From: Oscillospiraceae bacterium | Lineage (GTDB): Bacteria; Bacillota; Clostridia; Oscillospirales; Acutalibacteraceae | Direction: 5' to 3' | Assembly: GCA_015066165.1 (NCBI GenBank) | Contig: SVOX01000090.1 | Location: forward strand, 1-6,606 | DNA: 6,606 nt | Part shown: positions 1 to 5,234 of the stretch, in pieces | Numbering within the stretch: position 1 is the first letter of the stretch | How the letters are laid out: the number at the start of each line of letters is the position of its first letter | Translations under genes and position numbers: made by a program | Notes under the pieces: model-generated | What the model saw: the letters and a program-made list of their open reading frames with translations, nothing else | What the model was told of the DNA's origin: nothing | The model's database searches: none

Positions 1-91
1 CGAAGGTAAGCACGACGATTTACCCGAATCTGCATTCCTTTTTGTTGGTACAATTGACGAAGCAATTGAAAAAGCAAAGAAGGTGCAATAA
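1..91 (+). CDS. atpD: ATP synthase F1 subunit beta, C-terminal end (partial)
   Basis: This is the 3' end of the gene for the catalytic beta subunit of the F1 part of the F-type ATP synthase; the rest lies left of the window. The readable frame begins at base 2 and gives 29 residues ending in a TAA at 89-91. The tail contains the stretch LPESAFLFVGTIDEAIEKAK, which matches the well-known beta C-terminus pattern (LPEQAFxxVGxIxEAxEKA). The stop codon shares its last A with the ATG of the next gene, the usual atpD-atpC junction that suggests translational coupling. The family assignment rests on this short tail plus the following atpC, and both agree. Confidence 0.93.
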   Translation, partial: EGKHDDLPESAFLFVGTIDEAIEKAKKVQ

Positions 92-357
92 TGAACACCT
101 TTAATCTTACTATTGCCACCCCCGACGGCAACAAGTTCGAGGGTGAGGTTGTAAAGTTTGACGTGCGTGGAGTTATGGGTGAACTTACAGTAATGGCAAA
201 TCATATCCCCTTTGTAACAACCGTAGTTTCGGCTCCTTGTAAAATTGAACTCGATGACGGCACAGTAAAAAACGCAAAATCTGACGGTGGACTTTTAACC
301 GTTGGCAAAGACTCAACAACCTACTTTTCGGGCTCGTTCGAATTTGTAGAAGAATAA
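91..357 (+). CDS. atpC: ATP synthase epsilon subunit, short form without the C-terminal helical domain
   Basis: Epsilon belongs to the central stalk of F1 and connects gamma to the c-ring. The 88 residues show the N-terminal beta-sandwich domain: the opening FNLTIATPDG strand, then GVMGELTVMANHIPFVTTV (the family's G-x-x-G-E-L-x-x-x-x-x-H-x-P signature), then DGGLLTVGKDSTTYF. Typical bacterial epsilons are about 130-140 residues and end with a two-helix domain that can inhibit ATP hydrolysis; that part is absent. Bases 358 onward encode nothing like it in any frame and go straight into a terminator, so this is a natural short form and not an obvious frameshift. The start is supported by AAGAAGG at 77-83, seven bases upstream inside atpD. 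It is the last gene of its operon. Confidence 0.93.
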   Translation: MNTFNLTIATPDGNKFEGEVVKFDVRGVMGELTVMANHIPFVTTVVSAPCKIELDDGTVKNAKSDGGLLTVGKDSTTYFSGSFEFVEE

Positions 358-362
358 CTCAA

Positions 363-391
363 AGCCACGCTAAAAAGCGTGGCTGTTTTTC
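363..391 (+). terminator. Rho-independent terminator after atpC
   Basis: Perfect 8-bp stem AGCCACGC (363-370) / GCGTGGCT (377-384), loop TAAAAA, followed by GTTTTTC. It begins six bases after the atpC stop and should end the ATP synthase operon transcript. The stem is GC-rich and the U-run is clear. Confidence 0.93.
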
Positions 392-420
392 TTGACAACA
401 TACCGTATTCATAATATAAT
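392..420 (+). promoter_or_regulatory. Consensus sigma-A promoter of the AraC-family gene
   Basis: TTGACA at 392-397 and TATAAT at 415-420 are both exact consensus hexamers separated by the optimal 17 bases. Transcription should begin around base 427, leaving a leader of only about 17 bases that holds the ribosome site AAGGAG (431-436), seven bases before the ATG at 444. The -35 hexamer touches the end of the U-run of the preceding terminator. I see no clear inverted or direct repeat that would be an operator. Confidence 0.85.
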
Positions 421-443
421 TCTAAAGGAAAAGGAGTGATTAT

Positions 444-1253
444 ATGGAAAGTTCGTATGAATCCCACGTTGGAATAATGAACAAGATCTACCCTATCGGC
501 CTTTCATACAATAACCGCAATACCGACGATAATCTTCACTGGCACGAAAATCTTGAAATACTTTACTTTTTATCGGGCGAATGTGACGTTGTAAACGGCA
601 GTGAAGAAATCAAAGCGCAAAAAGACGACATTATTATAATCAACTCCGAAGCAATACACGGCGTACGCTTTCATCACAATTTTTGCGAATTTATTGTTGT
701 TCATCTTGACCACACTTTTTGTGAGTCAATGGGCTTTAACACAAGTGATTTCCGCTTTTTAAAAAAGATTAATGACCAAAAAATCGCCAACCTTATAACC
801 AATGCTTTGGAAGAACAACGCAAAAAACAAAATTTCTACCAAGAGAGTGTTAAAATTACCTTGCTCTCGGTTTTGTTAGAACTTTTTAGGAATTATATTG
901 TTAAAGAAGCCAAAGACTACAAAACTTCAAACAAAGTAAAACTTGTTAAAAAAATCATCAAATTTATATACAAGCATTTTGACGAGCAAGTTTCGATTGA
1001 GGAAATAGAAAACTATTGCCGTTACTCACGTTTTTATATTTCACGCGCTTTTAAAGAAATTACCGGTACTACTATTATGATTTATCTAAACAACATACGA
1101 ATTGAAAAAGCCAAGTCACTTCTTGAAAACAGCAATTTAAGTATTAGTGAAATTTCGGCAAACTGCGGTTTTGTAAGCCAATCTTATTTTGGAAAGGTTT
1201 TCAGAAAAAGCGAAAATATGTCACCGCTTGAATACAAAACTGCACACAAATAA
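444..1253 (+). CDS. AraC-family transcriptional regulator with N-terminal cupin sensor domain
   Basis: This is a cytoplasmic DNA-binding regulator of 269 residues, a usual length for the family. Residues about 28-95 form a cupin-like sensor domain. H32, H34, E38 and G45 fit the cupin pattern H-x-H-x3-E-x6-G exactly, and KDDIIIINSEAIH ending in H72 fits the second cupin motif, so a bound metal is possible. Residues about 165-269 are the AraC/XylS DNA-binding domain with two helix-turn-helix units: the first around 183-205 (VSIEEIENYCRYSRFYISRAFKE), the second around 231-256, with the signature ISEISANCGF-x4-YFGKVFRK and the typical ending MSPLEYK. The start has a strong AAGGAG seven bases upstream and a consensus promoter. 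The gene ends in tandem stops TAATAA. Its ligand and targets cannot be read from the sequence; such proteins often activate sugar-uptake or glycan genes. It converges with nagA, so they share no control region. Confidence 0.93.
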   Translation: MESSYESHVGIMNKIYPIGLSYNNRNTDDNLHWHENLEILYFLSGECDVVNGSEEIKAQKDDIIIINSEAIHGVRFHHNFCEFIVVHLDHTFCESMGFNTSDFRFLKKINDQKIANLITNALEEQRKKQNFYQESVKITLLSVLLELFRNYIVKEAKDYKTSNKVKLVKKIIKFIYKHFDEQVSIEEIENYCRYSRFYISRAFKEITGTTIMIYLNNIRIEKAKSLLENSNLSISEISANCGFVSQSYFGKVFRKSENMSPLEYKTAHK

Positions 1254-1262
1254 TAAAACAAC

Positions 1263-1310
1263 ACTACCCGAACAAGAGAAAATAACAACTCTTTTTCGGG
1301 TAGTTTTTTT
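1263..1310. terminator. Terminator hairpin between convergent genes, probably bidirectional
   Basis: A 10-bp stem ACTACCCGAA (1263-1272) / TTCGGGTAGT (1295-1304) continues after one C/T mismatch into AAGAG (1274-1278) / CTCTT (1289-1293), with a 10-base loop. On the plus strand it is followed by a T7 run (1304-1310), a strong terminator for the AraC-family gene. On the minus strand the stem is followed by GTTGTTTTATTATTTG, which is U-rich though interrupted, so it probably also ends nagA. No other terminator-like hairpin lies between 1305 and the nagA stop at 1355. Confidence 0.85.
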
Positions 1311-1354
1311 CGATATATTGCTCCGCAACACAATACAAATAACACGGTTTTTTC

Positions 1355-2458
1355 TTATCTTATCTGTTCGCCTTTTAAGAAAACATGTTTTACGTTAAAT
1401 TCTTTATCAAGAATAATAATATCGGCACGGTAACCCAATTTTAATTCTCCCCTGTCTTTAGCATCTGCTGCGCGGGCAGGGTTAACACAAGCCATAACCG
1501 CAATTTCTTCAGGTTTGAAGCCCAAATCGAACATATTCTTAGCACCTGTAGCCAAAGAACAAGCGCTTCCCGCAATGGTTCCGTTTGGAAGTTTGGCAAA
1601 ACCGCCCTCAACGTATAACACTCTACCGTTAAAATCGTATTTACCTTCAGGTACACCGCAAAAGAAACAACAATCACTAATCATTGTAACCTTGTCAATT
1701 CCTTTTGACCGAACCACAAGTTTTACTGCTGGCGGTGAAACGTGGTGCATATCACAAATAAGTTCACAGTCCACACGATCGTCAGTCAAAGCACACCCCA
1801 ACACCCCAACATCACGGTGGCTAAATGGACGCATTGCATTAAAGGTGTGTGTTAATCTTGTGGCACCGTTTTCTATTGCCTCTAATGCCTCGTCGTAAGA
1901 TGCATCGGTATGAGCAATTGAAACCTTTACACCCATATCCACAAGAGATTTTATAACTTCTTTAGCGCCTTCAAGTTCAGGTGACATTGAAACAATTTTC
2001 AATTTATTACCGCTGTTTTCTTGAATAATATTAGGTACTTCCATATTGGGAAGTTGTAATTTTTCGGGTTGCATACCGCCCATTCTCACAGGGTTTACAA
2101 AAGGACCTTCACAATGAATACCTAATATACGGTCATCGTTAGTAGATAAAAGACGCTTAGTATCTTGAGCATATTCTTCGGTTTTGCAGGTAGCAAAAGT
2201 TGGTAAAATACTTGTAACCCCTTGTGAAGTTAAGTAATCGAGTGCAGGTGTTGGCTCACCCTGAAATTCTGAAGAATAAAACTCTATTCCGTTTGCACCA
2301 TGAATATGTGTATCTATAAAGCCCGGCAAAACATAACAACCTGTCGCATCAAATTCGCCCGAAAGCGAACTTTCAACAATTACGCCGTTTTCAAAGCATA
2401 AATCTTTTTGCTCCATTTTGTGTTGTCCGTTAAAAACCAAACCGTTTTTTATTTTCAT
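1355..2458 (-). CDS. nagA: N-acetylglucosamine-6-phosphate deacetylase
   Basis: This cytoplasmic amidohydrolase removes the acetyl group of GlcNAc-6-phosphate to give glucosamine-6-phosphate and acetate, in amino-sugar use and cell-wall recycling. At 367 residues it is slightly shorter than the usual 380-390. Visible landmarks are PGFIDTHIHG (residues 45-54), metal ligand E117 in HCEGPF, metal ligands H183 (IAHT) and H204 (LTHTFNAM), R215 at the spacing of the E. coli phosphate-contacting Arg227, H239 in CDMHHVSP, the catalytic acid D262 in MISD, GTIAGSA (293-299) and NPAR (326-329). Differences from the usual form are RMGGM where most members have KKGxH after EGPF, and CCFFCG after the catalytic Asp. 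The start has GGAG at 2467-2470, eight bases upstream. It stands alone: no nagB, and the gene upstream on this strand ends in its own terminator. Confidence 0.93.
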   Translation of the reverse strand: MKIKNGLVFNGQHKMEQKDLCFENGVIVESSLSGEFDATGCYVLPGFIDTHIHGANGIEFYSSEFQGEPTPALDYLTSQGVTSILPTFATCKTEEYAQDTKRLLSTNDDRILGIHCEGPFVNPVRMGGMQPEKLQLPNMEVPNIIQENSGNKLKIVSMSPELEGAKEVIKSLVDMGVKVSIAHTDASYDEALEAIENGATRLTHTFNAMRPFSHRDVGVLGCALTDDRVDCELICDMHHVSPPAVKLVVRSKGIDKVTMISDCCFFCGVPEGKYDFNGRVLYVEGGFAKLPNGTIAGSACSLATGAKNMFDLGFKPEEIAVMACVNPARAADAKDRGELKLGYRADIIILDKEFNVKHVFLKGEQIR

Positions 2459-2486
2459 ATCAATTACTCCGTTTTTCTTTTTTATA

Positions 2487-2514
2487 ATTATAACATTATT
2501 ATTGTAATTAACAA
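2487..2514 (-). promoter_or_regulatory. Probable nagA promoter
   Basis: On the minus strand TTGTTA (2509-2514, four of six matches to TTGACA) is followed after 16 bases by a perfect TATAAT (2487-2492). Transcription would begin near base 2480, about 20 bases before the nagA start. A promoter is needed here because the upstream operon ends in a terminator at 2562-2592. The region is extremely A+T-rich, so a chance -10 match is possible. The remaining 2515-2561 shows no recognisable operator or riboswitch. Confidence 0.5.
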
Positions 2515-2561
2515 AGTAAAATTATGACATTTTTTAGTAATATTGTGCTGTTTTACATAAT

Positions 2562-2592
2562 AAAAAGCATCCGAATAGAAATCGGATGCTTT
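2562..2592 (-). terminator. Rho-independent terminator of the acyltransferase operon
   Basis: Perfect 11-bp stem AAAGCATCCGA (2564-2574) / TCGGATGCTTT (2582-2592) with a 7-base loop. Read on the minus strand it is followed by a run of five T (2566-2562), and it begins five bases after the ligase stop codon. The plus-strand side has no T-run after the stem, so it works in one direction. Confidence 0.92.
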
Positions 2593-2597
2593 AAATA

Positions 2598-4079
2598 TTA
2601 CTGTCCGTATTTTGAAATCATTTGTTTACGGTCAATTTTTCCGTTAAATGTTTTAATAATTTCATCAATTACTACAATTTGTTTGGGTTGTTTATACGGT
2701 TCTAACTTCTTGGCAATTGTATCACGAATTGCCTTTTCGTCAAGTTCATAACCTTCTTTCAAAACAACCAAAAGTTTTAATGCTGTGTTACCGCCTCTAA
2801 CTACGGGAACCAACAAGCATTCGTCAACACAGTCAACTCTCATAACAACTTCTTCAACCTCTAAAGGAGCAACCTTAAGTCCGCCAAGGTTGATAGTATC
2901 GTTACTGCGTCCTATCAAAATAAGTTCGCCATTTTCAGCAAAGTAACAAATATCGCTCATAACAAGCATACCGTTCTTTATGGCTTTTGCGGTTTGTTCA
3001 GGTTCATTCCAATAGCCCTGCATAACTGATTTACTGCGAATAGCGCAAAGACCGGGATTTTCGGCAGAAGAGTTTTTAATTTCGTTGCCGTCTTCATCTA
3101 AAATTACAATTTCGCTATAAGAATTTGGGAAACCAACGCTACCCGGATATTTAGAACCGCCCGAAACGCAAAATTCATCAGTACAAGCAACGCCCACTTC
3201 TGAACAGCCAAAACAGTTGTACATATAAACGTTTGGCATTAGTTTGCGCATTTTTTCTTTATCGGTTTCAGGGTATGCGGTAGAACTTGAATAAATAAAT
3301 CTGAGTTTATCTGCCAATGCTTCCAAATCTTTTGAAGCCACCGCTAAAAGCAAATGTATTGCCGAAGGCGGTAAGTAAAGCGATGTAACTCCGTTTTTAT
3401 GAATAGTTTCAAAGTATTGTTTAAAGTTGCGGAAGCCCTCTAACAAAACTACTGCACTGCCAACAGCCATAGCAATATGAACTTTACGTAAGCCGGCAGC
3501 GTGGTTCATAGGTGTTGGAATTAACCAAACGTTATCGGGTTTGATATTAGTGGTTTCAATACCTGCCAAAGCAATATTGATTTGGTTAGAATAAGAAACC
3601 ATAACGCCTTTTGATTTACCTGTTGTACCTGTTGTGAAAAGAATTTCAGCAAGACTGTCATCACTTGGTGCTACAGGTTTGAAATCATCATTTAAAGTTT
3701 CAATTTCTGTAATAATTTCATCAAGCGCCCAAGCGGTTGGTAAATCTTCACGTGCAGTAAGAGTGATTACAGTGTTTGCATCTAACTCTTTTGCAATTTC
3801 ATCAATACGAAGGGTTGGTGTGTTCTTTTCAACCGGTACAAAAGTCGCACCCAAAAGTTGAATTCCATACCAAATATAAACGTAAGACAACAAATGGTCG
3901 GCTTCAACCACTACCCTGTCGCCTTCCTTTATACCCTTTTGCTGTAAATAACGTGCGGCTTTGCGGTTCATTTTGGCAAGTAAACCGTAATTGCAACTTT
4001 CTTCACCAACTGTTATGGCAATTTTTTCAGGAGCTTCTGCCGCTTTTTGTTGTATTATAAGTGCAATAGAATTAAGCAT
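2598..4079 (-). CDS. AMP-forming acyl ligase (ANL superfamily; acyl-CoA or acyl-carrier ligase)
   Basis: The 493-residue protein is a full-length adenylate-forming enzyme that would activate a carboxylic acid with ATP and load it on CoA or a carrier protein. Core motifs are present in order: ATP loop FTTGTTGKSKGV (148-159), PMNHAAGL (190-197), YNCFGCSEVG (287-296), SDICYFAENGELILIGRSND (375-394) with the conserved acid D377 and R391, the hinge region around 390-394, NLGGLKVAPLEVEEV (397-411), and the C-terminal NGKIDRK (479-485) with K481 as the likely catalytic lysine. The substrate-side motif is of acyl-CoA-ligase type (NHAAG) rather than the FDxSV type of amino-acid-activating DltA, so D-alanine is unlikely. 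No carrier domain is fused. The start has AAAGGAG (4087-4093) seven bases upstream. It is the last gene of the operon, 18 bases after the SGNH-type gene, and a terminator follows. The substrate is unknown. Confidence 0.9.
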   Translation of the reverse strand: MLNSIALIIQQKAAEAPEKIAITVGEESCNYGLLAKMNRKAARYLQQKGIKEGDRVVVEADHLLSYVYIWYGIQLLGATFVPVEKNTPTLRIDEIAKELDANTVITLTAREDLPTAWALDEIITEIETLNDDFKPVAPSDDSLAEILFTTGTTGKSKGVMVSYSNQINIALAGIETTNIKPDNVWLIPTPMNHAAGLRKVHIAMAVGSAVVLLEGFRNFKQYFETIHKNGVTSLYLPPSAIHLLLAVASKDLEALADKLRFIYSSSTAYPETDKEKMRKLMPNVYMYNCFGCSEVGVACTDEFCVSGGSKYPGSVGFPNSYSEIVILDEDGNEIKNSSAENPGLCAIRSKSVMQGYWNEPEQTAKAIKNGMLVMSDICYFAENGELILIGRSNDTINLGGLKVAPLEVEEVVMRVDCVDECLLVPVVRGGNTALKLLVVLKEGYELDEKAIRDTIAKKLEPYKQPKQIVVIDEIIKTFNGKIDRKQMISKYGQ

Positions 4080-4097
4080 TTTTAATCTCCTTTATTT

Positions 4098-5213
4098 TTA
4101 TGATTCGAGTAACGCTTTTTCTTGTTTGGCTATCTCTTTTTCAGCCAAAGCAACTTCAAACTCTGAAATTCTTTCTTTAATTATATCGTATTTACCGTCC
4201 CAAAATTTGCTTGAGTTCTTTCTCTCTCTGGCATCAGGCATATCGTATTTTTCATCAATATACTTTGCCAAAGCAGCGGTGAACTTTTCAGCACCATAAT
4301 AGTTTACGTGACTTTCGTCATAAAATTCTGTGGTGTTGTCGAGATCAATCGCAAAATCACCGCTTTTATCTACATAATAATGTACGTAATCCATACCGTT
4401 TTCTTTTAAGATTTTATAGGTTGTATTAGCACGACCTACTTCATATTTACCAAGAAATTGCGGTGTGTCAACAAAAAGAACTTGCAACTTATGTTCTTTA
4501 ATGTAATCAATAAGATCGTAAAGTGCTTTTTCGGTAACCTTGTCAAGCGGGAAATAATTATTAGCATCGTAAACCACCTTATCGTGCGGTTTACAACCGA
4601 TAACACGGTCATCTGTCAAATAGTAACTGCCATACTTTTGCTCTTTACTGCCTAAATTCTCGCTCAATGAATAGTCATCCGACCACTTGCTGTGATATTT
4701 TATAAACGAGAACAAATACGAAGCGTCAAATCTTGGTTTTGAAGGGTCTTGCTCATGTATAACCTTCATAGTTTCAAAAGCAGCTTTTATTCTGTTAATT
4801 GAAAAGAAAGGCAAAGAATCTAAATATCTTCTTGCCCTAACGTCAACACGGGTAAGACGTGTATTGCTTTGATAAAACGCACGAATATCAAACAAAATAA
4901 GTTCGGGATTTTGTTTATCCAATGTTTCATCTAAAATATTTGTATAAAGCCAAGCCGGGAAGGCATCATACGCAAGTGAGTATATAGCCAATCCGTTTTC
5001 TTCGTAAGCTTTTGGTGCAATCCAATATCTATCTACACCGCTTGTCCCAAAAAAGATACCGTCAACTGTATCTTCGGGCATATTACGGTACGTGTACATA
5101 TTTTGGTCAAAATTCTTAGTGTTTTCTATCTCAAATAAATCACACATAAGTATTATTAGCATTAATGCCGAAAGCATAAAAGCCACGCATCTAACAATTT
5201 GCTTTTTTGTCAT
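4098..5213 (-). CDS. Membrane-anchored SGNH-type protein, partner of the MBOAT acyltransferase
   Basis: A 371-residue protein with a short basic start (MTKKQIVR) and one hydrophobic segment at about residues 8-25, probably an uncleaved membrane anchor with the remainder outside the cell. Two SGNH-hydrolase landmarks are visible: the nucleophile block IFFGTSGVDRYW with S58 (53-64), and the C-terminal block YDESHVNYYGAEKF with D299 and H302 (298-311). A beta strand ending VLFVDTP (245-251) sits at the usual third-block position, but no clear GxND is seen. DltD, AlgJ/AlgX and PatB are functional parallels, all acting next to an MBOAT. After the fold, from about residue 322, comes a charged tail rich in E, K and A (340-371), probably a helix or short coiled coil. 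AGGAG at 5220-5224 lies six bases before the ATG; the MBOAT stop is 21 bases upstream. Identity is from motifs plus context; transferase versus esterase activity cannot be decided. Confidence 0.8.
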   Translation of the reverse strand: MTKKQIVRCVAFMLSALMLIILMCDLFEIENTKNFDQNMYTYRNMPEDTVDGIFFGTSGVDRYWIAPKAYEENGLAIYSLAYDAFPAWLYTNILDETLDKQNPELILFDIRAFYQSNTRLTRVDVRARRYLDSLPFFSINRIKAAFETMKVIHEQDPSKPRFDASYLFSFIKYHSKWSDDYSLSENLGSKEQKYGSYYLTDDRVIGCKPHDKVVYDANNYFPLDKVTEKALYDLIDYIKEHKLQVLFVDTPQFLGKYEVGRANTTYKILKENGMDYVHYYVDKSGDFAIDLDNTTEFYDESHVNYYGAEKFTAALAKYIDEKYDMPDARERKNSSKFWDGKYDIIKERISEFEVALAEKEIAKQEKALLES

Positions 5214-5234
5214 AATCTTCTCCTAACGTTCGGC

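Noticed and set aside
358..443. A lost C-terminal half of atpC created by a frameshift
   Set aside because: No frame after the stop resembles the helical domain, and the bases form the terminator and the next promoter.
1318..1328. Small inverted repeat TTGC-TCC-GCAA as a terminator or operator
   Set aside because: The stem is only four base pairs, with no U-run on either strand.
1189..1398. Small plus-strand open frame overlapping the end of the AraC-family gene
   Set aside because: No ribosome site, low-complexity composition, runs through the terminator hairpin and into nagA's 3' end; a shadow.
1515..1898. 127-codon plus-strand open frame opposite nagA
   Set aside because: It is antisense to the conserved active-site region of nagA, has no ribosome site and no recognisable family.
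2459..2561. A riboswitch or GlcNAc-responsive operator upstream of nagA
   Set aside because: The region is nearly all A and T, with no stable hairpin and no match to the palindromic NagR-type operators; only a plausible promoter is supported.
2598..4079. Naming the ligase dltA
   Set aside because: The neighbours fit a dlt theme, but the FDxSV-type amino-acid motif and an adjacent dltC are missing, so the symbol would overstate the evidence.
3991..4299. Plus-strand open frame across the ligase/SGNH gene boundary
   Set aside because: It lies antisense to two well-supported genes and has no promoter or ribosome site; hydrophobic composition follows from the opposite strand.
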